This document shows, piece by piece, positions 49,270 to 59,075 of a stretch of 64,000 nucleotides of DNA; positions within the stretch are counted from its first letter, which is position 1, and each line of letters begins with the position of its first letter. The notes beneath the pieces were generated by a model, which saw only the letters and a program-made list of their open reading frames with translations, did no database searches and was not told the origin of the DNA. Source of the DNA: Hyphomonadaceae bacterium (GTDB taxonomy: Bacteria; Pseudomonadota; Alphaproteobacteria; Caulobacterales; Aquidulcibacteraceae). The stretch lies in assembly GCA_019753175.1 (NCBI GenBank), contig JAIELK010000030.1, positions 1 to 64,000 on the forward strand, read 5' to 3'. The translations under genes were made by a program, and so were the position numbers.

Positions 49270-49290
49270 TTGCCTGTGGAAGTGGCCCGC

Positions 49291-50304
49291 CTATTCGGAA
49301 AGCCCGCGGCTTCTCTTGTTGCGTTTGCGGTACTTTGACGGCGAAGCGCCGAGCAGCCGCACGAATGCGCCATGCATCACCGAAGCAGAGCCGAAGCCGG
49401 AGGCAACGGCGATGGCGTCCAGCTTGTGTTCGGTTGTGAGCAGCAGGCACCGCGCCGCCTCGACGCGCGCGCGTTCGACGAAGCGAGCCGGGGTTTCGCC
49501 TGTCTCGGCGACGAAGTGGCGGTGGAAGCTGCGCAAACTCAGATGAGCGCGGCTCGCCAACGCTGCGGTGGAGAGGTCGGCCGCTGGGTTAGCCACGATC
49601 CATTGCATGAGCGCTCGGATGCGACTCTGATCGACCTGCGCTTCAGCGCGAGCGCTCAACTGTGGCTCTCCGAGCCGGCGGCGCGTATCGGCGACGAGGT
49701 GGCGCGCAATCCGGGTGGCGATGGCTTCGCCGTGGTCATGCTCGACCATCGCCAGAGCAAGATCGGTGGCCGAGAGCAGCCCGCCTGAGGTCCAGAATTT
49801 CCCGTCGACCGCATAGGCATCCACGACAAAGTCGATGTCGCTGTAATTGAGGAACAGGTCTGTGTCGGTCCAGTGCGCCGCAACGCGCCTGCCGCTCAGA
49901 AGTCCGGCGCGGGCAAGGACGAACGCGCCAGGTCCCATAGCGCCGACGCGCCGCGCGACGGTCGCCTGGGCGCGCACGGCGTCGACAAGACCAGACACTT
50001 TGCAGGCGCGATCCACCGCGACGTTGGTGGCTCCTGGGATGAGAAACGTGTCGATCGGTTGGACCGAGAACGCATCGGTATCGATGGCGGCCCCCAGCTC
50101 TGTTGTGATCGCGCCGCCGCTAAGGCTCTCGACCCGTACATCGTATGGCGGCGGGAGCCCGTCCTCTGCGCTCAGCGAACACGCTGTGCGGAACACCTGC
50201 AGCGGCGCTGCAATGTCAAGCAGCACCGCATCGGGGTAGGTCAAGAGCTTCACAATGCGCACGCGCAATCGCCTTCCATGACTTGGGGGGACGTGCTTCG
50301 ACAC
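49291..50304 (-). CDS. GlxA family AraC-type regulator (DJ-1/PfpI N-terminus)
   Basis: PDAVLLDIAAPLQVFRTA...GPGAFVLARAGLLSGRRVAAHWTDTDLF...ALASRAHLSLRSFHRHFVAETGETPARFVERARVEAARCLL. Confidence 0.94.
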   Translation of the reverse strand: MSKHVPPSHGRRLRVRIVKLLTYPDAVLLDIAAPLQVFRTACSLSAEDGLPPPYDVRVESLSGGAITTELGAAIDTDAFSVQPIDTFLIPGATNVAVDRACKVSGLVDAVRAQATVARRVGAMGPGAFVLARAGLLSGRRVAAHWTDTDLFLNYSDIDFVVDAYAVDGKFWTSGGLLSATDLALAMVEHDHGEAIATRIARHLVADTRRRLGEPQLSARAEAQVDQSRIRALMQWIVANPAADLSTAALASRAHLSLRSFHRHFVAETGETPARFVERARVEAARCLLLTTEHKLDAIAVASGFGSASVMHGAFVRLLGASPSKYRKRNKRSRGLSE

Positions 50305-50630
50305 GACTGAACGCTTGTACGCTCCCGTCTGCAGCGGTTGTTGCGAGGACGCGTACCAGAATCATCGGCCTTCGGCGTACAGCTTTGCGATTGCTCAGGC
50401 TCACAAGGGTAAGGGCGACGCACCTGGACGCCTAGGCAGCTCATCGCATCGCTAGCGCAAGTCATCGAAATGTAGGGGGCAACGGCGCCGTTAACTCCGT
50501 TCCACGCCAAAGCGCGTCTGTGCCGAATTCTGCGCAACCAGGGCCTTGCCCATGCAAGACAGCGCTCTGGCGCGAATGCACCCTCGTTGGAGTCTCACGG
50601 GAATCCGGGCGAAACGAAAGAACAGTTTGC

Positions 50631-51563
50631 ATGCGCTTGCTTGACCAGGTCGCGCAAAGCGCCGAGCCAATATCCGTGGTTCAGCAGGATGGAAGAACCG
50701 TGCTGTTGCCAGGCGTCGACACAATCGCTGCGAAGCTCCGCGCGTGTCCCCTGCGCTTCGTGCTGAGCGATGAGGTGGCCGCCGTGTGCGCTGATCTCGC
50801 GTTCGCCGCCGATGGTCTTTTGGGCTCATGCGTCGACATTGTGCGGGCGCCATCGCCGATGCTGTGGATTGAATATGCGCAGGGCGCGCGAAGCGGCGCC
50901 GGCGGCGCCCCGAACCAGCGGATTGGCATGCTGCTTGAGTGCAAGGACGCCGCGATGCGGGCAGGCGCCGCTCACATTGTATGGGAATCGCTAGCCGACC
51001 TTGGCCCGGAGCTTTGTCCGATCGTTGTCGAGTTCGACTTTGACGATCCAGCTTTCGCGGACGGATCAGGCCTGGATGCTCGGCGTTTGCCCATGACGCA
51101 GCACGTCGGCGGCTTGTTCGATCGCGTTCGGTTGCAGTGTAATCCGCAATGGATGGACTATTACCGCGCGGAGTGCGCCGATGAACCGCAGGTGCAAGCA
51201 GCGATCCAGCGCAACGTTTCCATGGTGCTGGGGGATTTTCCATTCGCGGCGGCGTTCTGTTTGCTGACGATGGCGGGAAGAGCGTTTGAGCGGCGCATGA
51301 TTGATCACAGCCGCCTGAATGCAGCGCGCGCGAAGAAACGGCGGCCCGCCTTGCTCAGTCACGTCGAACTCGAGATGGCTGTTCTTGACAGCGGCGCCGA
51401 GGCTCAGCGCGGAAACGGTGGCGCGCGGCATGCGCCTCGCTTGCATTTTGTGCGCGGTCACCTGGTCCGGCGGCGCAACGCGGTCTTCTGGCGGTCGCCG
51501 CATTTGCGCGGCGATCCCGCGCAGGGTGTGATCGAGTCACGTACGATCTCGGTCCGTCTCTAG
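50631..51563 (+). CDS. hypothetical protein
   Basis: MRLLDQVAQSAEPISVVQQDGRTVLLPG...; C-terminal RLHFVRGHLVRRRNAVFWRSPHLRGDP. Confidence 0.7.
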   Translation: MRLLDQVAQSAEPISVVQQDGRTVLLPGVDTIAAKLRACPLRFVLSDEVAAVCADLAFAADGLLGSCVDIVRAPSPMLWIEYAQGARSGAGGAPNQRIGMLLECKDAAMRAGAAHIVWESLADLGPELCPIVVEFDFDDPAFADGSGLDARRLPMTQHVGGLFDRVRLQCNPQWMDYYRAECADEPQVQAAIQRNVSMVLGDFPFAAAFCLLTMAGRAFERRMIDHSRLNAARAKKRRPALLSHVELEMAVLDSGAEAQRGNGGARHAPRLHFVRGHLVRRRNAVFWRSPHLRGDPAQGVIESRTISVRL

Positions 51564-51684
51564 GGTTGTGCGGGCGCACGGTGGCTCATCGAGGCGGCGC
51601 GGGCGCCATCATGCCGATGCACCCGCGGCGCGTAGGACGAAATTCGCGAACTCCAGGGGGCGCCCTGGTATGGCGCGCGCCTGC

Positions 51685-52833
51685 TCAGCGCACGAGCTTG
51701 ATATCTTCCTTGGCGGCCCAGGCGTGGACGTCCTGGCGCTTTAGGGCGGTCGCCATCAGGTCAGGGAATTGGTCCGGCGTGCAGGCGAAAACTGGCGCGC
51801 CGAGCGCGGCCACGCGCGCGGAGAGCTGGGGATCATAGGCGGCGTGACCTTGATCGCTCAGCGCCAACAGCACGATGACGTTCACGCCCATGCCGATGAG
51901 GCGCGCCAGGCGCGTCAGCATTTCCTCGGCGTTGCCCCCTTCGTAGAGGTCGGTGATCAAGATCAGGTGCGCCTTGCTCGGCCGCTCGATCTTGTCGGCG
52001 CAATAAGCGACCGCCTGGTTGATGTCGGTGCCGCCGCCCAATTGCACGCCGAACAGAACCTCCACCGGGTCCGCCAATTCCTCGGTCAGGTCCAATATGA
52101 CGGTGTCGAAGCACACGAGCTTGGTTTTCACCACCGGCAGCGACGCCATCACCGCCGCGAAGATGGAGGCGTAAACGACCGAACTTGCCATTGAGCCGGA
52201 TTGATCGACGCAGAGCACGACCTCATCGAGGTCGACCAGGCGCCGCTGTTGGCGCATGAAGCCAATCAGGCGCTCCGGCACGACGGTGTGGTGCTCGGCT
52301 TGATAATGCTGGAGATTGGCGCGGATGGTGCGTGGCCAGTCGATATCGGCAAAGCGCGGGCGATTGGTGCGCCTGGATTTGTCGACCGCGCCGCGCAAGG
52401 CTTCGGCGGTTTTTCGCTCCAGCCGTTCCATCAATTCGGCCACGACCTTGGCGATGACGATGCGCGCGGTGTCTTTAGTTTTCTCCGGCATCACATTGCG
52501 CAGCGAGATCAGGTTCGCGACGAGGTTGATGTCGGCTTCGAGCGCGGCGAGGAATTCGGGCTCCAGCATCATGCGCTGCAGGCCGAGGCGTTCGAAGGCG
52601 TCCTTCTGCACGATCTGGACGACCGGCGATGGGAAGTACTCACGGATATCGCCCATCCAGCGCGCTACATTGGGGGCTGAACTGCCGAGGCCCCCGCGCC
52701 GCTTCTTCTCGTCAGCATCGCCTTCGCCGTAAAGCGCGGTAAGCGCGCCTGAAAGGCGCTGATCCCCCGTGCTGAGTGCATCATCCTCACCGCCCAGAGC
52801 CAGGCGCCAGCGGCGTTCGCGATCTTCACTCAT
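51685..52833 (-). CDS. VWA domain-containing protein (CoxE-like)
   Basis: MIDAS-like motifs: VVLCVDQSGSMASS, LGGGTDINQAV, LILITDLYEGG. Confidence 0.92.
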   Translation of the reverse strand: MSEDRERRWRLALGGEDDALSTGDQRLSGALTALYGEGDADEKKRRGGLGSSAPNVARWMGDIREYFPSPVVQIVQKDAFERLGLQRMMLEPEFLAALEADINLVANLISLRNVMPEKTKDTARIVIAKVVAELMERLERKTAEALRGAVDKSRRTNRPRFADIDWPRTIRANLQHYQAEHHTVVPERLIGFMRQQRRLVDLDEVVLCVDQSGSMASSVVYASIFAAVMASLPVVKTKLVCFDTVILDLTEELADPVEVLFGVQLGGGTDINQAVAYCADKIERPSKAHLILITDLYEGGNAEEMLTRLARLIGMGVNVIVLLALSDQGHAAYDPQLSARVAALGAPVFACTPDQFPDLMATALKRQDVHAWAAKEDIKLVR

Positions 52834-55078
52834 CGGCGGGCCTTGCGGTGAGAATTTGTGAGAGGCGCGCAAAGTGCGCGGGCCAAATCGCGGCGGCGTC
52901 GGGCAACAGCGCGCGGCGAGCGAGACTGGTCTCTACTCGGCCTAACAGAGCATCGAGCAAACGCTTGCGCTGCATGCGATCGAGATTGGAGAGGGATCGC
53001 CGGAACAACGGCAGATATTCCACGAATTGATCGCCGTCGAGCGTCTGCATCCAGCAATCGACCGCCTCGCGCAGAGCGGCATCATGGATCAATTGCTCGC
53101 CGGCGCCTTCGAAGAAGCCTTCGAAAAATCCGGCCGCGTCGATCACGGCTCTGCCCGGCGAGAGCGCGCGCCCGAGCAAGATCGCCGCCGCATCTGGCGC
53201 CAGCGCTCCCGCTTCGTAGAGCAGGCGCGCCGCCGCGCCCGCGACCAGGGGCGTTGCCTGGCCGTCGTGAACCAGCGTTTCCAAAGCCTCGCGCCAGGGC
53301 GCGCGCTCGACCTCTGACAGATCAATGAGCGCGACTGCGCCATCGGCGGCGCGTATAATCGCGCATAGGGTTTTGGCCGCGTCCTGATCGAGGCCGCGCG
53401 CGGCGTAAGGTAGCGCCAGCGCGCCCTGGATGAGCAGGCGCGTCAGCAAACCGTTCAGTTGCGCCGAGTCAGTCTCGCGCGCCTGGCCGTAGCGCAAAAT
53501 GGCGGCCAGCGGTGGCGCCGCCGCGAGCAGCTCGGCGCAATCGCTGGTCTGCGCGGCGCGTTTTTCGATCAGCGCGATGCCGCGTTCGGTCGCTGCGGGC
53601 AGCTGCGCGACCAGCGCGGCGTGAACCAGATCGGCCAGTTGCTTGAGATCGCTGGCCTGGTCGAGCTTGGCGCCGACGCGACCAGCCGCCGCCTGCGCGA
53701 TGGTTGGTCCGTAGACCAAATTCTCCACCAATTGCACGGCGAATTCCGGTTCCCAGCGCAGCACCCAGCGCTCGCGAAAGGTGCCGCGGGTGCGCCCGGT
53801 TTCAGCGAGCTTGCCCCAGGCGACGCCCAGGAGCGTGAGGCGATGCAGCAAGGTGGAGCGGTCGAGCCCGCTTTCGCTGCGCAAATCGATGGCGAGTTCA
53901 CGGTCCAGCGCCTCGGGTTTGAGGCGCGTGCGCTTCTGTTCGCGCTGCAGATCCTCGAGCAACGGCGCGAGCGGCACGTTGTGGGGAATGGCGCCAACCT
54001 CGGCGCCGATCAGCAGGCGCGCAGAGATGGTCGACCAAAGCAGCGCATCGCCGAAGCAGAGGCACGCGATCGCTGCTTCGCGCAATTCCTCGAAGCCCGG
54101 CGAAGGGCGCCCGCGCATGGCCGCAAGCGTCATCGCAAGGCGTTCGGCTTCGATCAGCGAAGCGGTTGAGACCATGTGGCCGTCGCCGCGCAGCGACGCA
54201 GCGATGCGCGTGAGCCAACGCGTGGCGATTTGCGCACGCGCCGTTGTCCAAATGTGTACGCACCAGCCAGGCGCGGCGACGCCCGCGCCGTAGCCGCTGG
54301 CGAAAGCAAGGCGCGGCGATGTCCACGGCGCCCAGGTCGCCGCGATTTTCTGTTTCGGCGCGCCCTTCAGCAGCGCCTTGTCCGCGGCCGCGGAGACCTT
54401 CTGACTGAGTGCGGGTGCATGCCAAGCGCCGCACACGACGGCGACGCCGCCGTCGGTTTCCTTCACGGCCTTGGCGATTTCCAGGCGCATGTGCGCTTCG
54501 CGCGCTGCCTCGCGCCCCTCGGCAACGGCGCCTTCGCGCAGCGCGCTCATGGCGTCGGCAATGGCGGCAAAGACCGGGCCCGGCGCGGGATTCTCCTCGA
54601 TGACATCGCGCCACCAGCTTTCGCTGTCCTCATAGCCGGCCGCTTGTGCAAGCGCGCCGATGGGGTCGCGCTCGAGCGGGTTGGCTTCTTGTGAGGGACG
54701 TTCTTCGGCCGATTGTTCCGCGCCTTCTTTGGAGTCACTTTCCGGCGCCTCGGGTGGGGCCAGGCGCCAAGCAGCGGGCAGGTCGATGAAACGCACCGTC
54801 GCGCCGTTGCGCATGGCCCAGCAGGCTGCCTGGTATTCGGGAGAATAGGTCGCGAACGGCCAGAAAATCGCGCGCGCTGGATCGTCGGCGGCGTAGGTGA
54901 GCAACGCCACCGGCGGGACCATCGCCGGGTCGGCCAGCATGGGCAACAGGTCCGAGGCGTCCGTTGGCCCTTCAATCAGCACTATGGTCGGGCTCAATTC
55001 GTCGAGCGCCTCGACCAGCCTGCGCGCGGAGCCGGGCCCGTGGTGACGAATGCCGAGGATGTGAACGGCCGACGCCAC
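52826..55078 (-). CDS. DUF5682-like family protein
   Basis: VHILGIRHHGPGSARRLVEALDELSPTIVLIEGPTDASDLLPML...VALLTYAADDP...VAVVCGAWHAPAL; between MoxR and VWA genes. Confidence 0.85.
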   Translation of the reverse strand: MASAVHILGIRHHGPGSARRLVEALDELSPTIVLIEGPTDASDLLPMLADPAMVPPVALLTYAADDPARAIFWPFATYSPEYQAACWAMRNGATVRFIDLPAAWRLAPPEAPESDSKEGAEQSAEERPSQEANPLERDPIGALAQAAGYEDSESWWRDVIEENPAPGPVFAAIADAMSALREGAVAEGREAAREAHMRLEIAKAVKETDGGVAVVCGAWHAPALSQKVSAAADKALLKGAPKQKIAATWAPWTSPRLAFASGYGAGVAAPGWCVHIWTTARAQIATRWLTRIAASLRGDGHMVSTASLIEAERLAMTLAAMRGRPSPGFEELREAAIACLCFGDALLWSTISARLLIGAEVGAIPHNVPLAPLLEDLQREQKRTRLKPEALDRELAIDLRSESGLDRSTLLHRLTLLGVAWGKLAETGRTRGTFRERWVLRWEPEFAVQLVENLVYGPTIAQAAAGRVGAKLDQASDLKQLADLVHAALVAQLPAATERGIALIEKRAAQTSDCAELLAAAPPLAAILRYGQARETDSAQLNGLLTRLLIQGALALPYAARGLDQDAAKTLCAIIRAADGAVALIDLSEVERAPWREALETLVHDGQATPLVAGAAARLLYEAGALAPDAAAILLGRALSPGRAVIDAAGFFEGFFEGAGEQLIHDAALREAVDCWMQTLDGDQFVEYLPLFRRSLSNLDRMQRKRLLDALLGRVETSLARRALLPDAAAIWPAHFARLSQILTARPADE

Positions 55079-55083
55079 CGCGC

Positions 55084-56163
55084 TCAGACCAGATCGACCA
55101 GCATGCGATAATATTCCGCGTAATCGGCGCGCTTCTTGAGCACCGCTTCGAGATATTCTTCCAGCACCGCTTTGTCCTGCACCGGGTCCTTGACGATGGC
55201 GCCGATCATGTTGGGGGCGATGCCTTCGGCCGAGAGCTTGCCATTGTTGAAGAAGGCCGCTTGGCTCAAACCGCCGACCATGACGGCGATGGCTTCGGCG
55301 GTGGAGAGCGAGCCGGACGGCGTCTTCAGTGTCGTCTTGCCGTCAAGCGTCGCGCCACCGCGCAGTTCGCGGAAGATGGCCACAACCCGAGCAACTTCTT
55401 CGGCGACGTTTTTCGGCGCCGGCAAGTCGAGGCTCAGAGCCATCTCGCCGACGCGCTTGGTGACGATGGCGATCTCCTCGTCCATGTCGCTGGGAAGCGG
55501 CAGCACCACCACGTTGAAACGCCGCTTCAGCGCGGAGGAAAGTTCGTTGACGCCCTTGTCGCGATTGTTCGCGGTGGCGATCACGTTGAAGCCGCGCACG
55601 GCGTAGACGGCGCTGTTCAGTTCCGCGATCGGCATCATCTTCTCGGAGAGCACGGTGATCAGCGTGTCCTGCACGTCCGAGCCCATGCGGGTCAGCTCTT
55701 CGAGGCGGCAGAGCTTTCCCGCTTCCATGGCGCGAAACAGCGGCGTCGGCACCAGCGCCTGGCGCGACGGGCCGTGCGCCAGCAATTGCGCGTAATTCCA
55801 GCCGTAGCGGATCTGGTTCTCGTCGGTGCCTGCGGTGCATTGGACTATCATGGTCGAGTCGCCGCTGATGGCGGCGGCGAGATGTTCGGACACCCAGGAC
55901 TTCGCCGTACCCGGCACGCCAAGCAGAAGCAGCGCACGGTCGGTGGCGAGCGTGGCGATGGCGGTCTCGATCAGGCGCTTGTCGCCGACATATTTGGCGC
56001 TGATCGGGGCTCCGTTCTTGGCCTTGCCGCCCATGAGATAGGTGACGGTCGCGCGCGGCGAAAGCGCCCAGCCTTGCGGCTTGTTCTCATCATCGCCGCC
56101 GCGCAGCGCTTCGAGTTCTGAGGCGAAGGTCTGTTCCGCGGGAAGGCGCAGCGTGTCGCTCAC
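55084..56163 (-). CDS. MoxR-type AAA ATPase
   Basis: Walker A LLLGVPGTAKSWVSEHL; AMEAGKLCRLEELTRMGSDVQDTLITVLSEKMMPIAELN; ATANNRDKGVNELSSALKRRF. Confidence 0.94.
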   Translation of the reverse strand: MSDTLRLPAEQTFASELEALRGGDDENKPQGWALSPRATVTYLMGGKAKNGAPISAKYVGDKRLIETAIATLATDRALLLLGVPGTAKSWVSEHLAAAISGDSTMIVQCTAGTDENQIRYGWNYAQLLAHGPSRQALVPTPLFRAMEAGKLCRLEELTRMGSDVQDTLITVLSEKMMPIAELNSAVYAVRGFNVIATANNRDKGVNELSSALKRRFNVVVLPLPSDMDEEIAIVTKRVGEMALSLDLPAPKNVAEEVARVVAIFRELRGGATLDGKTTLKTPSGSLSTAEAIAVMVGGLSQAAFFNNGKLSAEGIAPNMIGAIVKDPVQDKAVLEEYLEAVLKKRADYAEYYRMLVDLV

Positions 56164-57578
56164 GATTGGGGCTCCGTGGTTAGGGCGGCGTTCAGATACA
56201 GCACGTCAAGCTTAGGGTCGGCGGGCGAGAGGCCGCGCTCGGCGAGCTTTGCAACAAGGTCGCGGGCGCCGCGCGCATCGAGAATGAGGCCCAGATGATT
56301 GAGATGGGTGGCGAGAAGAGCGTTGCCGTGCGCTGGCTGAGCGTTGTCAGTCTTGCTTAGCGCGGTGTCGAGGCAGTGGGTGACCTGCGCAAAAGCAGGC
56401 GACGCAAGCACCGCGTCGAGCGCTGCCACGCCAAGGTCGCGTCCCATGAACGCCAGCGTTACCGACAATCCACCCGCGTCGTGCGCGAGGATTCGCTCCA
56501 GCAGCGTGCGTCGTTCTTCAAGCGAGAGGCGCTGCGCCAACACGGGCGCGCAGCGAAGCAGGTCGGCGCTCTCAACAACATGGCCCGCGAGCGTACGCAC
56601 CACTTCGTCGCTGCCGCTGAGCGCGACCTGGTTCACAAAGGCCTGTATCGCACCCCACTCACCGGCAGGCGGAGCTTCAACAAGCTGCATTTCGCTCGCC
56701 TTGAGCGCGCGCGCCAGTCCAGCCAGGCTCACAAGGTTCAGCAATTCCAAGCGCCGCGCGTTCTGCGGCCCGGTCTTAAGCGGCTTGAAGGCAATGTGCG
56801 TACGCCGATTGATCAAGCCGGTCTTCCCAAGCTCGACCATGTCGGCGAGTTCGGCCTCAGGCGCTTCTGCGTTGTCGCCCTTGCCCAGGCGCGCCAGAAA
56901 AGCGCGCGCCAGCCCCGCGACGCGATCGGAGCGATCCTTGAGCAAGGTTTCGATAAAGGAGGCGTCGGTCTCGCTAAGCTTGTGCGCCAGGATCTCGATA
57001 AGCCGCAGGCGCCGCTCGGCCGGCTCGGTTGCGGCTTTCGCCTCAATGATCGCAAGCGCCGCGGACGGGTTGCTTTCGCGCATGCGAACCAGGGCGAGCC
57101 GGCGTTCGCCCCATGACCAGGTTTCATAGGTGTCGGCGGTGAGTTCTTCTTCGTGTGGCGCCGTGGCCTCCGCGCGAACCCAATCAAGCCAAGGCGAATA
57201 GAGATCTGGCGCCCAATCGTCGCGTGGACCAGGCATCCAATCGCCAGGATGAACACAAAAGCCGCGCGCGGCGATCAGATGCAGGAGTTCTTGTTCAATC
57301 GGCGCACTGCTCTTCTGTGTAGCTCTAATGCGGCGGAAGCGGGCGCGCGTTTCCTCGGGAAGCGTGGGCGCAGCAAGCGGCGGAAGCAAAGGACGCGGTT
57401 CGAGCGGTTTGGCGGGGGCGGCGCGATAGAGCGTTTCATGCGCGACGCCCGCCAACGCGGCGAGTGCGGCCTCGCTGTCCGCCAGCGCGCGCCACGCTTC
57501 AGGGCAGCAGGCGCGCGCAGATTGGCCGGCCATCCAGGCGTCGCGCATGCGCGAGAGCGAACCATCGATGTCATGCAT
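56160..57578 (-). CDS. DUF5691-like helical-repeat protein
   Basis: 472 aa, helix-rich (FIETLLKDRSDRVAGLARAFLARLGK); position in MoxR/VWA/SWIM cluster. Confidence 0.75.
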   Translation of the reverse strand: MHDIDGSLSRMRDAWMAGQSARACCPEAWRALADSEAALAALAGVAHETLYRAAPAKPLEPRPLLPPLAAPTLPEETRARFRRIRATQKSSAPIEQELLHLIAARGFCVHPGDWMPGPRDDWAPDLYSPWLDWVRAEATAPHEEELTADTYETWSWGERRLALVRMRESNPSAALAIIEAKAATEPAERRLRLIEILAHKLSETDASFIETLLKDRSDRVAGLARAFLARLGKGDNAEAPEAELADMVELGKTGLINRRTHIAFKPLKTGPQNARRLELLNLVSLAGLARALKASEMQLVEAPPAGEWGAIQAFVNQVALSGSDEVVRTLAGHVVESADLLRCAPVLAQRLSLEERRTLLERILAHDAGGLSVTLAFMGRDLGVAALDAVLASPAFAQVTHCLDTALSKTDNAQPAHGNALLATHLNHLGLILDARGARDLVAKLAERGLSPADPKLDVLYLNAALTTEPQS

Positions 57579-58935
57579 CGAAAGCGAGCCTCCCCCAATT
57601 GGTGCGCGCGGCCACGAGTGAGAGCCGCGCGCCATCCCAGAGGCCAAACGCGTTGTCGATCGCTGCGCCCATGCCGAGTAGCGGCGGAGCGGTACGCAGC
57701 GGCGCTACAATTCCAGTGTCCGAGCGCCACCAATGCAGCTTGCCCTCTGGGACTAGCCGTCCCGCCGACAACAGCACGGGGGTTTCCACGCGCCACGGCG
57801 CGGCCATGAGCTGAGCCGCGTGAGCCGTTATCGGATCGGCATCGGCCGCGGGCCAAGCGCCATCGCCGGGCTCTGCATCTTGGCGCGCGGCAATGACAGC
57901 GCGCAATGGCGCGCACGCGGGATAGAACGCAAGCTCCGCATCGATGCTCTCGCCGGCGACAAACGCGCCGCCGCGCCGCCCGGCGGAGGCTGGGAAGAAA
58001 TCCAGCAGCAGAGCGAAACGCTGTGGCCCGCCGTTTGTGTTCAGAAGCCAAGTCGATTGACTGATGAGGCCGTCCCGCCGCGTTGTGATTTGCTCGCCGA
58101 GCACTTCCCAGGTTGAGCGGACGCGCGGCGCGTCGGCATTGTTCAACACGTCATCGCGTGACTCGGAATTGATCACCTCGCGGCGCAATTCGGGATCGTC
58201 CGGTTGCGCGCGCCATGCGCGCGTCAGCAGCGCGAGTTTGCCCAGTTCACGAATAGCGGCGTCGATGCGCCCATCGTTGGGTAGGGTCAGCAGGCGGGAC
58301 GGCATTTCGTCGACGCGGCTCGCGAGTGCCGCGGCCTTGGCGTCCACCAGACGCGCGGCGATGCGGCGGCAGCGTTCGCTGAGTTCTCCCAAGAAGCCAG
58401 CAAGGCCAGTGCGGAACTGATCTTCGATCCAGAGATCGAGATCTTCAGTGGCGCTTCGAACTGAGCGGCGTGTTTCGAGAGCGCGTTTGCCGGAAGCGGC
58501 CTTGCGTCGCGCTTCGGCTAGGGGGTCGAGCGGTCTTGCTTCGAGCGTCGCTGCGGCGACGTCGAGGCTTTTGGCGTCGTTTGAAGTGGAAACGGGCGCC
58601 GCCGCGCCCTTTCGTCTGCGCCCCATCCAATCATTGACCCAGTCAGGAATGGATCCTGGCTGGAACGCCGCTGCGTTATCGACATACATCCACATCAGCG
58701 CGAGCGCGTGTTTGCAGGGGAATTTGCGTGAGGGACATGTGCATTTCGAACCGTGATCGGCCGTATCAGCGACAACGCGATACGGGTTGGCGCCCGAACC
58801 TTGGCACTCGCCCCAAATCAAGCTGTCCGCCCGCGCCCGCACCGGCCATTTCGCGGGCTTGAGCAAAGCAGACGCGGCGCTGAGCGCGCTTTGGTCGGGC
58901 GCCATCGCCTCGATCAAGCTGCGCGTGAGTCCCAT
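57571..58935 (-). CDS. SWIM zinc finger protein
   Basis: DHGSKCTCPSRKFPCKHALALMWMYVDN matches the SWIM CxCx(n)CxH pattern; internal ATG start. Confidence 0.92.
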   Translation of the reverse strand: MGLTRSLIEAMAPDQSALSAASALLKPAKWPVRARADSLIWGECQGSGANPYRVVADTADHGSKCTCPSRKFPCKHALALMWMYVDNAAAFQPGSIPDWVNDWMGRRRKGAAAPVSTSNDAKSLDVAAATLEARPLDPLAEARRKAASGKRALETRRSVRSATEDLDLWIEDQFRTGLAGFLGELSERCRRIAARLVDAKAAALASRVDEMPSRLLTLPNDGRIDAAIRELGKLALLTRAWRAQPDDPELRREVINSESRDDVLNNADAPRVRSTWEVLGEQITTRRDGLISQSTWLLNTNGGPQRFALLLDFFPASAGRRGGAFVAGESIDAELAFYPACAPLRAVIAARQDAEPGDGAWPAADADPITAHAAQLMAAPWRVETPVLLSAGRLVPEGKLHWWRSDTGIVAPLRTAPPLLGMGAAIDNAFGLWDGARLSLVAARTNWGRLAFDA

Positions 58936-59075
58936 GTACGGGCGCCTCCTCGATGTTGGTTTGGTATCGCAATAAAGATATCTCAGGGCAATGGCGATGC
59001 TCGCGGGTTGCACCGCGTCTTGAATCTGAGCCGCCGCGATGTTATGTGCGCCGCTCCGAGTTCGAGGTGAGAGCT

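Noticed and set aside
54964-56121. 385-aa + strand ORF
   Set aside because: Antisense to the MoxR gene with strong Walker motifs.
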